Positions 8,729 to 17,325 of a stretch of 64,000 nt of DNA are shown here, one piece after another. This DNA is from Paenibacillus polymyxa (GTDB taxonomy: Bacteria > Bacillota > Bacilli > Paenibacillales > Paenibacillaceae). Under the pieces are notes generated by a model. It was not told the origin of the DNA and searched no databases. It was given only the letters and a program-made list of their open reading frames with translations. Positions within the stretch are counted from its first letter, which is position 1. Each line of letters begins with the position of its first letter. Location of the stretch: NCBI RefSeq assembly GCF_018614975.1, contig NZ_JAGGNR010000038.1, forward strand, positions 1-64,000. The letters run 5' to 3'. The translations under genes and the position numbers were made by a program.

Positions 8729-9197
8729 GCCACTGTACATTGACTATTTAATCTACTTCAATCGGGATCACGATTATTTCGAGTGCCATGAGGTGCTGGA
8801 AGAATTGTGGCTTGAACGGAACCGGGATTCTCTCTATAAAGGGTTGTTGCAAATTGCGGTTGGTTTATACCACTTCAGGAATGGCAACCTCCGTGGAGGA
8901 ACGATGATGTTACAGAGCTCACTTGATCTTCTGGAACCTTATCCTGCTACGATTCTGGGCATTGACCTTGGGACTTTGGTACGGGATGTACAGGAAATCG
9001 TGAAGCAACTGTCCCAATCAGATGTTCAGTCTGTGACTTACAGGGATTTGTCCATACAAATTGTTGATGAAGTCTTAGAACAGGAGATATCTAGAAGATC
9101 GCTTGAGCTAAAACCTAATATTCCGCAACGCCGGAGTCCTACCAGAGGGCGAATATACGAAGAGAAGATGAAGGCGATGGATCAGAGTAAAAGTTGA
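8715..9197 (+). CDS. DUF309 family protein
   Basis: A 160-residue mostly helical protein. The N-terminal DUF309 signature is clear: FNRDHDYFECHEVLEELW, then LYKGLLQIAVGLYHFRNGN. The family is conserved in Bacillales (YpuF-like); its biochemical role is not known to me. The basic C-terminus (QRRSPTRGR) looks disordered. I chose ATG 8715, which overlaps the relQ stop by 14 nt with AAAGGGCG upstream; a longer start at 8688 extends deeper into relQ without support. A terminator at 9258 ends the unit. Confidence 0.82.
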   Translation: MISFEPLYIDYLIYFNRDHDYFECHEVLEELWLERNRDSLYKGLLQIAVGLYHFRNGNLRGGTMMLQSSLDLLEPYPATILGIDLGTLVRDVQEIVKQLSQSDVQSVTYRDLSIQIVDEVLEQEISRRSLELKPNIPQRRSPTRGRIYEEKMKAMDQSKS

Positions 9198-9257
9198 AGC
9201 GTAATCAGCGTTTACATTCAAATGAGAATCCCATGGATATGAAGTTTCATGGTTATG

Positions 9258-9303
9258 AAACACCCCGACGATTCCTGTAAAGGGAATGATCGGGGTGTTT
9301 TTG
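9258..9303 (+). terminator. Terminator after the relQ-DUF309 pair
   Basis: AACACCCCGA-GATTCC pairs with GGAAT-GATCGGGGTGTT and a T-run follows. Confidence 0.9.
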
Positions 9304-9417
9304 AATGTTGCGTCATACTCAGATGATTGCACGTGGCGCAGCTTGTCCTTCTATAGAACAGTGTCTGGTGATACAAATGCCTGATTTTGTAGATACTTGT
9401 GGAAACGGATCTATCAA

Positions 9418-9966
9418 TTAGCTTGCCGAAGGATTGGTACTGCCTTTATATTTTTGGAAGAATTGTTTGTAATCATCCAGCGTGTAACCCTGGTCACTGC
9501 CATTCTCTTGCAGTCCGCCAACCATACGGTCCTTCTCGACACCAGCCTCATAATAGACAAGTGTAGGCGTGAACTCGATGTTGTAATCGGTCCAACCTGC
9601 TTCGAATTCGCGCAAATTGAACTGCGGAAGCTCGATACCTTCGCTGTCAACCAACGGCATTAACTGAGGTGTTGTGGCACGGCAATGGGAGCAGTCGGAA
9701 GCGAAGAAATAAACAAAAAAGCTATCTTTGTTATCGATTTTGGCTTTGAGATCAGTGGGTACAATAATTTGTTGATAGTTAGGATCACTAAGTAGCTCCC
9801 TTGTAGCTGGATTAAGCTTGGAAGCAGCGATGCCATAAGCATTTTCCACTGAATCCATCTGTTTCTTGGATTGCTGGTCTACGACAACCAGTGCTGCAAT
9901 CATAATGATTAAAATACCCAGGAATATAAGGATCGCAGCACTTTTCTTTTTCTTCTTGGATTTCAT
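9418..9966 (-). CDS. Membrane-anchored thioredoxin-family protein
   Basis: A 182-residue protein: a basic N-terminus (MKSKKKKKS), one membrane anchor (about 9-29), then an extracytoplasmic thioredoxin fold with the redox motif CSHC in YFFASDCSHCRATTP and the cis-Pro segment FTPTLVYY. The CSHC motif and hydrophilic linker resemble BdbA/thioredoxin-like disulfide proteins of Bacillales, but the partner is not indicated by neighbours. I chose ATG 9966 with GGGGG about 10 nt upstream; the open frame extends further 5' but the added residues do not look like protein. Confidence 0.82.
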   Translation of the reverse strand: MKSKKKKKSAAILIFLGILIIMIAALVVVDQQSKKQMDSVENAYGIAASKLNPATRELLSDPNYQQIIVPTDLKAKIDNKDSFFVYFFASDCSHCRATTPQLMPLVDSEGIELPQFNLREFEAGWTDYNIEFTPTLVYYEAGVEKDRMVGGLQENGSDQGYTLDDYKQFFQKYKGSTNPSAS

Positions 9967-10187
9967 TGGACATCCCCCATCGATCATATCGAAATATAGT
10001 TTGGGCAAAAATAAAGGTTGGGATAATATGCATAAACACCCGAATTTTTGCTCAGGAATCAATCTACTTGCCATTATACTACATTACACGCTGTAGTGGA
10101 ATAGATACGATATGATAGGAAAGCAAAGCTTGGATATGATAAAATAAAACGATATTGCAATCTTACCAAGACAGGATGAGTGGGAAT

Positions 10188-11882
10188 ATGGGTGTAAAGT
10201 TACCTTTGATATTTGCTGAGCGAATGAAAAGTTTGCTGGGTGATGAGTTTGAACTATTTATGAAATCTTATGAACAGTCTCCTCATGCGGGACTGCGAGT
10301 GAATACGCTGAAAATATCGATGGAACAATTCGATGAGATTGCTCCGTTTCATCTAAGACCTATTCCGTGGTGTGAGACAGGATTCTATGTACCTCATGGT
10401 GTTAAACCGGGACTGCACCCTTATTATCATGCAGGTCTGTATTATATACAGGAACCAAGTGCAATGGCTCCCGTTGAATTATTGCAGGTGGAGCCTGGAG
10501 ATCGCGTGCTTGATCTGTGTGCTGCCCCGGGAGGGAAAACAACACAGATTGCTGCAAAGCTGCAAGGCAAGGGTGTACTTGTCACGAACGATATCCATGC
10601 TGAACGCACAAAAGCGCTAGCCAAGAACGTGGAATTGTACGGAGTGCGTAACGCCGTTGTGTTGAATGAGTCGCCAGAGCGGATCGCGAACGCATTTCCT
10701 CATTATTTTGACAAAGTATTAATTGATGCGCCTTGTTCAGGTGAAGGTATGTTCCGCAAGGATGAAGACATGGTGAAATCGTGGGAACATCATTCGGTAG
10801 AAAAATGTGTGCTCATGCAGCGGGATATTTTGGAGACTGCGGCACGATTGCTGGCCCCGGGAGGAACCATCGTATATTCGACATGTACCTTTGCACCGGA
10901 GGAAAACGAAGCGATGATTGCGGAGTTCCTGAATGTAAACCATGATTTCGTAGTAATGGACATTCCTGAAGAGACAGGATTTGCTCCAGGACGTCCGGAA
11001 TGGGTACGTCAGATGATGCCGGAGAAGGCAGAAGAGACAGAAGCTGTGCTGGATCAAACGCGTGGTACCGCAAGGTTGTGGCCTCACCTTTTGGAAGGAG
11101 AGGGACATTATGTCGCTGTGTTGCAGCATCGTGCAGAGCAAGGATTAGAAACAGATCAACCTGGAGTAGTTAAAGAAGGAGCAATGGAGTATGGACAGGT
11201 CGTGGATGTGTCCAGGATTGAAGTAGAGGGGAACAAGGATCACTCTATTGCTGCTTCTTCAATTGCTATGACCAAGGCTGATCGTAAAAAGGAACGTTTA
11301 TTGCGAATCGAATCCCGAGATTCCCATGACAGACAAGTGGGAGGTAAGAATCCGGGTAGACAGAGCAAAAAAGGTAAAGATTACGGTGGACGTAAATCGG
11401 AACGGGGTCAGGGACGCGGAGTTGATCCGGCAAGTATAGATCCGGTTGCGATCTACACTCAGTTTATGAAAGAACAATTGGAGATTGAGTTAACTGGAGA
11501 GATGGTATGTTATGGAGATCGGGTGTATCAATCATCGGTTGGTGCAGCACGGTTGGAGGGACTGAAAGTCATTCGTCCAGGGTGGTTTATGGGCACGATC
11601 AAGAATGGACGATTTGTTCCGTCCCACCCGCTTGCGTGTGCTCTAAATGCATCTGAGGCACGGCGAAGCGTAAATCTGTCATCCGCTGACGGCGAAGCCG
11701 TGAGATACCTCAAGGGTGAAACGTTAAATATTGAAGAAGAACGAGTGGTACTCAAGGCGGATACGTTTGCCAAAGGGTACGTTCTTGTATGTGTAGATGG
11801 TTATGCCGCTGGCTGGGGGAAATGGCTGGATGGTGTACTGAAGAATGAATATCCGGCAGGCTGGAGGTGGACATCGGTATGA
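10188..11882 (+). CDS. 16S rRNA m5C methyltransferase, RsmF/NSUN family
   Basis: A 564-residue SAM-dependent rRNA cytosine-C5 methyltransferase. Motifs: LDLCAAPGGKTTQ (SAM), DAPCSGEGMF (Cys183) and YSTCTFAPEENE (Cys233), the two cysteines needed for catalysis and product release. A Lys/Arg/Gly-rich hydrophilic insert at about 360-420 (KGKDYGGRKSERGQGRG) precedes an RsmF-type C-terminal RNA-binding domain. Start codon is uncertain: ATG 10188 (MGVKLPLIFAERM) fits the family start; ATG 10176 and TTG 10155 are in frame. Its stop overlaps the next start as ATGA, so the two RNA-modification genes are translationally coupled. Confidence 0.88.
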   Translation: MGVKLPLIFAERMKSLLGDEFELFMKSYEQSPHAGLRVNTLKISMEQFDEIAPFHLRPIPWCETGFYVPHGVKPGLHPYYHAGLYYIQEPSAMAPVELLQVEPGDRVLDLCAAPGGKTTQIAAKLQGKGVLVTNDIHAERTKALAKNVELYGVRNAVVLNESPERIANAFPHYFDKVLIDAPCSGEGMFRKDEDMVKSWEHHSVEKCVLMQRDILETAARLLAPGGTIVYSTCTFAPEENEAMIAEFLNVNHDFVVMDIPEETGFAPGRPEWVRQMMPEKAEETEAVLDQTRGTARLWPHLLEGEGHYVAVLQHRAEQGLETDQPGVVKEGAMEYGQVVDVSRIEVEGNKDHSIAASSIAMTKADRKKERLLRIESRDSHDRQVGGKNPGRQSKKGKDYGGRKSERGQGRGVDPASIDPVAIYTQFMKEQLEIELTGEMVCYGDRVYQSSVGAARLEGLKVIRPGWFMGTIKNGRFVPSHPLACALNASEARRSVNLSSADGEAVRYLKGETLNIEEERVVLKADTFAKGYVLVCVDGYAAGWGKWLDGVLKNEYPAGWRWTSV

Positions 11883-12625
11883 GTGGAAAAGGCAAACAAA
11901 CGCTGCGTCTGGACAAAATATTAAGTCATATGGGTGTGGGAACACGAAGTGAACTCAAAAAGATGGTGAAGCAAGGCAGAATCCATGTGGACGGCAAAGC
12001 GGTGAAAGACAGTGGTGTTCAGGTGAATCCCGAGGTCAACGTCATTGAAGCCGATGGCGAGCGGATTGTGTATCGGGAGATGATCTATCTGATGCTGCAT
12101 AAACCTCCGGGTGTTGTGTCTGCTACGGAGGATAACAGAGATAAGACGGTACTGGATCTGCTGCGCAAAGAGGATCGTGTCTTCAATCCGTTTCCTGTGG
12201 GACGACTGGATAAGGATACAGAGGGACTGCTCATTCTCACGAATGACGGTCCACTTGCCCATGATCTGTTATCTCCACGCAAGCATGTGCCCAAAACCTA
12301 TGAAGCCCGTGTACTGGGAAACGTCGATGAAGCGGATGTGCAACGTTTCAAGGCGGGCATTCAATTGGATGACGGATACGAGACGCTGCCGGCTGAACTG
12401 ACTATACTTGGTCAGGAAGAAACGGAAGAAGGCACGATCTCGTCGATCTCGCTCATTATTCACGAAGGAAAGTTTCATCAGGTAAAACGTATGTTTCAGG
12501 CGGTAGGCAAGCGAGTGGTCTATCTGAAACGCGTTGCCATGGGTGAGCTTGAACTAGCTTCCGATCTTGCTATCGGAAGCTATCGTGAACTAACCGCAGA
12601 TGAGTTGAGCCTTCTGCGGAAGTAA
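11879..12625 (+). CDS. 16S rRNA pseudouridine synthase (RsuA family)
   Basis: A 248-residue enzyme that isomerises a uridine in 16S rRNA. An N-terminal S4 RNA-binding domain (LRLDKILSHMGVGTRSELKKMVKQGRI) is followed by the catalytic domain with VGRLDKDTEGLLILTNDG (catalytic Asp111) and FHQVKRMFQAVG. GGAGGTGG is 8 nt before the ATG, inside the end of the methyltransferase gene. Tandem 78-bp repeats start directly at the stop codon. Confidence 0.9.
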   Translation: MSGKGKQTLRLDKILSHMGVGTRSELKKMVKQGRIHVDGKAVKDSGVQVNPEVNVIEADGERIVYREMIYLMLHKPPGVVSATEDNRDKTVLDLLRKEDRVFNPFPVGRLDKDTEGLLILTNDGPLAHDLLSPRKHVPKTYEARVLGNVDEADVQRFKAGIQLDDGYETLPAELTILGQEETEEGTISSISLIIHEGKFHQVKRMFQAVGKRVVYLKRVAMGELELASDLAIGSYRELTADELSLLRK

Positions 12626-12973
12626 AAGCTCCCGACCTTCACGAAGTGAAGCAGGGAGTTGTGGAGGGAAGCGAAGCCCCGATACTAACCGCCGCAGGCG
12701 AGAAAGCTCCCGACCTTCACGAAGTGAAGCAGGGAGTCGTGGAGGGAAGCGAAGCCCCGATACTAACCGCCGCAGGCGAGAAAGCTCCCGACCTTCACGA
12801 AGTGAAGCAGGGAGTCGTGGAGGGAAGCGAAGCCCCGATAGTAATCGCCGCAGGCGAGAAAGCTCCCGACCTTCACGAAGTGAAGCAGGGAGTCGTGGAG
12901 GGAAGCGAAGCTCCGATACTAACCGCCGCAGGCGAGAAAGCTCCCGACCTTCACGAAGTGAAGCAGGGAGTCG
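12625..12973. repeat. Tandem array of a 78-bp repeat (4 full copies plus a partial fifth)
   Basis: Units begin with AAAGCTCCCGACC at 12625, 12703, 12781, 12859 and 12937, exactly 78 bp apart, and differ from each other at only a few positions. Each unit has a hairpin: CTCCC...CTTCAC-GAA-GTGAAG...GGGAG. Because 78 is divisible by 3, frames on both strands stay open through the array, so the open frames there are not evidence for a protein. It starts on the last base of the pseudouridine synthase stop codon. Confidence 0.95.
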
Positions 12974-13165
12974 GGCAGAAAGCGAAGCCCTGCCCGTAAT
13001 GGTCACGGTTAAGCTTGGCTGGGACCGCCGCTGACCAGCGGTGTGACCAGCAACAAGCGTTCCGACGACCACCGTGACATAGCAAGACCCGACCTACCAC
13101 GGTTAGCAAGACGGGAGTCCAGAGGGCAGAGCCCTCTGGGGCCCTCCCTCGGAAGGGAGGGTTTG
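12972..13165. repeat. GC-rich hairpin cluster after the tandem array
   Basis: A run of inverted repeats: CGGGCA/TGCCCG (12972-12997); GTCACGGT at 13002-13009 with ACCGTGAC at 13071-13078, enclosing CCGCTG-ACC-AGCGG; CCAGAGGG/CCCTCTGG (13119-13139); and CCCTCCC/GGGAGGG (13142-13161). No credible gene is present between 12626 and 13204. This looks like an intergenic repeat island of higher GC than the flanking genes. Confidence 0.7.
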
Positions 13166-13204
13166 GGTGGGTGCGATTACTACAGGAGATGAGGATGAAG
13201 CCAG

Positions 13205-14008
13205 ATGACTTATAAATTAATTGCACTTGATGTAGATGGAACACTGCTGAATGATCATCATGAACTTACCGAATGGACTCAGGAGACCTTGATTCAAGCT
13301 TCCCGTCAGGGAGCAGAGATTGTCCTGTGTTCAGGTAGAGGTCCTGCTAACACGATTCCTTTTATGGAGCAGATGGGACTGGATGGATATGTGATTACGC
13401 ATAATGGCGCCGTTACCGCGCAAGTGGATACCCGTGAGGTTGTTCATCATTTTGCATTAGATGGACAGGGACTGGAGCCGATCATATCCTACTGTCGAAC
13501 CAATGGAGTACATTTTGACATCAATACAGCATTTGGTCTGTATGTGGATCAACCGGAAGGTTTGGGGTTGCAGGTGCGTGAGATGTACTACAACTTCATG
13601 GCAGAGCCACTAAAGTTACCCAAGTGGGTTGACATGACAGAACCGCTGGCGAAGTTTACTGCATTTGGTCCAATTGAACAGATGGATGCAGTACTTCAGG
13701 AATGGTCTACCTGGAATCTGCCTTATTATATGACACGGAGTGGTGACTTTTTTATTGATCTGATGCATCCCGAAGCGTCCAAAGGCGCTGCACTGAAAAG
13801 GCTTGCTGAATCCAAAGCAATCTTGCCTTCGGAGATCATGGCCATTGGTAACTATTTCAATGATATTACGATGCTGACCTTTGCGGGCAAAGGCATTGCC
13901 ATGGATAACTCACCGGACGAGGTGAAAGCTGCTGCGGACGAGGTTACACTCTCCAATAACGAGCAGGGTGTGGCACACGCAATCCAAAAATATGTGTTAT
14001 CCGTCTAA
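13205..14008 (+). CDS. HAD-superfamily (Cof-type) phosphatase
   Basis: A 267-residue cytoplasmic sugar- or nucleotide-phosphate phosphatase of the Cof subfamily (HAD-IIB). Motif I is LDVDGTLL (nucleophile Asp9, acid/base Asp11), motif II is LCSGRGP, and the C-terminal motif is AIGNYFNDITML. The last is usually GDxxND in this family; here GNYFND keeps the metal-binding Asn-Asp. A C2-type cap lies between about 85 and 195. The substrate cannot be deduced. The gene stands alone after the repeat island. Confidence 0.88.
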   Translation: MTYKLIALDVDGTLLNDHHELTEWTQETLIQASRQGAEIVLCSGRGPANTIPFMEQMGLDGYVITHNGAVTAQVDTREVVHHFALDGQGLEPIISYCRTNGVHFDINTAFGLYVDQPEGLGLQVREMYYNFMAEPLKLPKWVDMTEPLAKFTAFGPIEQMDAVLQEWSTWNLPYYMTRSGDFFIDLMHPEASKGAALKRLAESKAILPSEIMAIGNYFNDITMLTFAGKGIAMDNSPDEVKAAADEVTLSNNEQGVAHAIQKYVLSV

Positions 14009-14105
14009 CCGTACATCTTATATTTGAAATGCACGCTTCCCTCATAATCTACCGTCCTCAGGGGCATCCTAAGAGAATAACGTTAGGAATGGAGGAGGAC
14101 GCGTG

Positions 14106-15146
14106 ATGAAATATGATGTGGAATTGGTTGCAGACCTGCGGACATCAGGTGGAGAAGTACAGGACGTGATGGTCAATGGTCAATATGCAGGCTCACTTTT
14201 TCTTGTGTACAGAGAAGGAGATCGTTTATCAGGTAGTCTGCAGATCGAGCAGGAGTCTCTTCGGGATGATACAGAGCAACGTATCGTGGAAAAAGTGCAT
14301 GCCTATGTCCGATCTCTTGCAGATGCGTTGGAAGCTGCATATTATGAAGTGCTGGTTAGTTGTGGCTTATTACATTCGGTTTTGCATAAGCCTGAGCCAG
14401 AGACAATGTGGTCGTCTGAAGACATGAACCATGACGAAGGCAGTTATGACGATATAGACAGCAGTGAAAGTAAGGTAATCCCTGTTTCACAAGCTGAATC
14501 GTTTACATATGAAGATCGGGATCAGGTTCTGGAGATGGAAATGGTAAGCGCAGGACGCAGCATATCGACTTATATATTCAATGATGTCGAAGGAGAGGAA
14601 CTTGCAGAAGCTTCCTTAAAACAATATGGCGCTGATGTACAAGGTGAAATACACTGGTACGACGAGCCGGAAGAGAATCAATTGGAAGCTGCGGCAGAGT
14701 TACTGGTCAGAGAGCTGGATGAGGACATCATCGATACGATTACGATCCGCATGTGGCATCAAGGCAACGAACTTGAGACGTTAGAGTGGATACATCGCGA
14801 TTTCTCCGAGGAGTTTGAGGATACCGATGATACTGATCTGGATGAGCTGGAAGCTGCTGAAGAAACATGTTATGTCATGCTGAAGCGTAAAGATCGGGAG
14901 TTCCGGGTATATGAGCTGTTCCTTCAGGAACGAGGTGGATTGCCTGTGGGAACAGCAACAATAGACACTTCTCAATCCGATCTGACGGGATACATTGATT
15001 ACGAGGTTCCTGGAACCAGCGTGCAGCGAAAGAGCCTGGTCGAAGTGTTGATGCAGGAATTGGACAAGGAAATGGAGTTTGATACCCTGCACCTTACGAT
15101 GTTGTATCGAAATCAGATTATTGATGAAGCCAGAATAGATGGGTAA
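14106..15146 (+). CDS. Acidic hypothetical protein with three degenerate repeats
   Basis: A 346-residue, very acidic protein with no signal peptide or membrane span. I see three diverged copies of a module of about 75-85 residues, around residues 5-85, 135-225 and 250-346. Each has a beta-rich part with (A/V)G(T/S)-x-(L/I), then L(S/T)G-(Y/S)-(L/I) or VQGEI, a helix rich in L/V and acidic residues (EVLMQELDKE, AAAELLVRELDED), and a closing strand such as DTITIRM or DTLHLTM. Acidic linkers separate them. Family unknown. AGGAGGA is 7 nt before ATG 14106; an adjacent GTG at 14103 is also possible. Confidence 0.7.
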   Translation: MKYDVELVADLRTSGGEVQDVMVNGQYAGSLFLVYREGDRLSGSLQIEQESLRDDTEQRIVEKVHAYVRSLADALEAAYYEVLVSCGLLHSVLHKPEPETMWSSEDMNHDEGSYDDIDSSESKVIPVSQAESFTYEDRDQVLEMEMVSAGRSISTYIFNDVEGEELAEASLKQYGADVQGEIHWYDEPEENQLEAAAELLVRELDEDIIDTITIRMWHQGNELETLEWIHRDFSEEFEDTDDTDLDELEAAEETCYVMLKRKDREFRVYELFLQERGGLPVGTATIDTSQSDLTGYIDYEVPGTSVQRKSLVEVLMQELDKEMEFDTLHLTMLYRNQIIDEARIDG

Positions 15147-15172
15147 AAGGCAGCTGCCTTTTACCTTTTTTT
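15142..15172 (+). terminator. Terminator overlapping the stop codon
   Basis: GGTAAAAGGCAG and CTGCCTTTTACC form a perfect 12-bp stem followed by seven T. The TAA of the preceding gene (15144-15146) lies inside the stem. Confidence 0.9.
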
Positions 15173-15249
15173 GTTCTCATTTTGACGAAAAATCCATTTC
15201 CCGGTATAGTACCATTAGTTTAACAGAGATCAGGAAGCGGAGGAGAACA

Positions 15250-15801
15250 ATGATGCACTCATTCAGGATCAGTAGCGAATATATTAATGATGGTTTTCAA
15301 GCGGTTCAGGCGAAGCCGGAAGATACGGAGGATGTGATGTCGTTGCTTGTGGAGACAGCCGAATGGTTACAGAGCCGAGGTTCTTCCCAATGGAACGCTT
15401 TGCTTAAAGGTGAAGATTCACATGATACGGCAGGGGCGATTCGGCGTGGGGATGTGTTTGTATTTAAAAAAGGAGCGGACGTAGCGGGGATGGTCATCCT
15501 TTTGGTTCAGCCAAGCCCTTGGGATATTCAACTTTGGGGTTCAAAAGCTCATGTCGAGGATGGCGCAATTTATCTGCATCGGCTAGCGATTCGAAGAAAA
15601 TATGCTCAGAGCGGTCTAGGACGATCCATTTTGCAATGGTCCAGCAGCGGCATACAATTTGAAGGCAAACATACGGTTCGGTTAGATTGTGGAGCGAGCA
15701 ATGCTACGTTGAACTCCTTTTACGCGCGGAACGGGTATACTTTTTTGGGGGAGACCGATGGTTACAGTACATATGAGAAGCCCGTGGAGCTACTGAGCTG
15801 A
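15250..15801 (+). CDS. GNAT-family N-acetyltransferase
   Basis: A 183-residue acetyl-CoA-dependent acyltransferase. The GNAT core is visible: AVQAKPEDTEDVMSLL (strand 1/helix 1), YLHRLAIRRKYAQSGLGRSILQW with the acetyl-CoA pyrophosphate-binding segment (R-x-x-G-x-G/A variant), and LNSFYARNGYTFLGETDGYSTYEKPV as the closing strands. The substrate is unknown. CGGAGGAG precedes ATG 15250; the frame is open further 5' but runs into the terminator of the upstream gene. Confidence 0.85.
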   Translation: MMHSFRISSEYINDGFQAVQAKPEDTEDVMSLLVETAEWLQSRGSSQWNALLKGEDSHDTAGAIRRGDVFVFKKGADVAGMVILLVQPSPWDIQLWGSKAHVEDGAIYLHRLAIRRKYAQSGLGRSILQWSSSGIQFEGKHTVRLDCGASNATLNSFYARNGYTFLGETDGYSTYEKPVELLS

Positions 15802-16060
15802 AATCTGGTTATCCAATGAATATGTTGACGACAACCGCAAGCAATTGACTGCTGAATTAAAGCTTTTGCTTCTGAGGGGAACGTGTCATGAATATGTTGT
15901 GTATACGAGTTGGTGAACAAAAGCTTGGTCAGTTTAGATTTGATTGAGCGGTTTAAATAGCCAAAAGTTTGCACTATCTAACGTAATATAGATGTTCCGG
16001 CTTCCCTATGTCATAATGGATAGTAGGGCAGTACGTAAGTTAGAAAGGGGGAAACTAACG

Positions 16061-17191
16061 GTGAAATTGCTGCAGGCGCTTTTCTTTCCTCCGGAGCAGC
16101 CCGGAGGTGTATCCTCTATGATTCCGTATATGCAAGAGAGATTTACAACCCCGAGGTGGGAAATGGATCTGTTCTCGTTGCCGAAGCGAATTCGCAACAA
16201 GGGCAGAGAGGAAGTTCAGTTCGAAACGTTTGATTGGACAGAATATGAGGATAGTCCTGTTGTCCAAAAATATATCCAAACCTATCGTGATTATCTATGG
16301 TGGACCAAACTGCGTATTCAGAAGCCCTATGATCTGATCCATGCCCACCACCCAATTGCAGGACTTGCGATGAAAACGGTTTTCCCGGATACACCCCTCA
16401 TCCAGACGATTCACTCTAGTTATGAGCGAGAATTAATCCTTAATGGACGCATTGAAACGGATGGACCGGAGCACAGATTCCTGCTTGCGATATATGGTGA
16501 GCTGGAACATCAGGCAGAACGTCTCTTGACGGTGTCGGATTCGTTCCGTCGTTATCTGGCTCCCTACGTGAGGGAACCTGATGTCATCGGTGTGATTCCC
16601 AATGGATTTGATGAGAAGCGGTTTAAGCCGATTCCTCATGATAATGCGATACCACAGCTGGTGACGGTATGTCGGCTTGTTCCGGCGAAAGGGTTGGACA
16701 TTCTTTTCAAAGCCTGTGCGGAACTGAAGGGCCGAGGTCATGATTACGTGTTACATATTATTGGAGATGGACCGATTCGTCCTGATCTGGAAGAATTGGC
16801 GCAGCGATTGGGGATCTATAATGAGACCATTTTCTATGGTTATACACTTCATCCTGAGGAATTCATGCCATTCTTCGATATTTTTGTATTGCCTTCACGG
16901 GCAGAAGCATTTGGCTCTGTCTTTGCAGAAGCGGCTCTGAGTTGTCTGGCTCTTGTCGGCACGGATGTAGGGGGTATATCCGAACAGATCGAGAATGGTA
17001 GCAATGGATTGCTCGTACCCGCAGAAGATCCTTCTGCACTGGCTGAAGCGCTCGAAAAGGTAATGCTGGACCCGGCTTACCGTTATGAGCTTGCCCGTTC
17101 GGCGTGTGAAAAAGCCAAGACACATTACTCGCTCGGCAGATCGGTGAATGAGCTGAAAAAGATGTATCTGCAGTTTCCCAGTCAAGCCTAG
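16061..17191 (+). CDS. Glycosyltransferase family 4
   Basis: A 376-residue GT-B retaining glycosyltransferase. The N-terminal domain has LFFPPEQPGGVSSM (glycine-rich nucleotide-sugar/acceptor loop) and DLIHAHHPIAGL; the C-terminal domain has VCRLVPAKGLDIL, HIIGDGP and the E-x7-E motif in PSRAEAFGSVFAEA. It probably acts in lipid, capsule or cell-wall glycosylation; no pathway neighbour narrows this. The GTG at 16061 has AAAGGGGG at 8-9 nt and starts the family-typical KLLQALFFPPEQPGG; upstream in-frame residues look non-coding. A terminator follows. Confidence 0.88.
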   Translation: MKLLQALFFPPEQPGGVSSMIPYMQERFTTPRWEMDLFSLPKRIRNKGREEVQFETFDWTEYEDSPVVQKYIQTYRDYLWWTKLRIQKPYDLIHAHHPIAGLAMKTVFPDTPLIQTIHSSYERELILNGRIETDGPEHRFLLAIYGELEHQAERLLTVSDSFRRYLAPYVREPDVIGVIPNGFDEKRFKPIPHDNAIPQLVTVCRLVPAKGLDILFKACAELKGRGHDYVLHIIGDGPIRPDLEELAQRLGIYNETIFYGYTLHPEEFMPFFDIFVLPSRAEAFGSVFAEAALSCLALVGTDVGGISEQIENGSNGLLVPAEDPSALAEALEKVMLDPAYRYELARSACEKAKTHYSLGRSVNELKKMYLQFPSQA

Positions 17192-17211
17192 AAAAAGAGA
17201 GCAAAAAGTGC

Positions 17212-17240
17212 AAGCCGCTGTGCGAAACAGCGGCTTTTTG
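17212..17240 (+). terminator. Terminator after the glycosyltransferase
   Basis: AAGCCGCTGT-gcgaa-ACAGCGGCTT stem followed by a T-run. Confidence 0.9.
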
Positions 17241-17325
17241 TGATCTTTAAGGATAGATTACGCAGAATGAGCTATGGTCATGAACCAATTGATGCTCATA
17301 TTCATGAAGTACTTAACCGTGAGAT

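Noticed and set aside
12625..12973. CRISPR array
   Set aside because: The units are contiguous 78-bp repeats without unique spacers, and no cas genes are present.
12646..12999. Plus-strand open frame through the same repeats
   Set aside because: Same reason; its composition is that of translated hairpins and it lacks a ribosome-binding site.
12590..13072. Minus-strand open frame of 160 codons with 26-residue repeats
   Set aside because: It runs through the 78-bp tandem array, whose length is divisible by 3, so openness is automatic. No ribosome-binding site and antisense to a known gene end.
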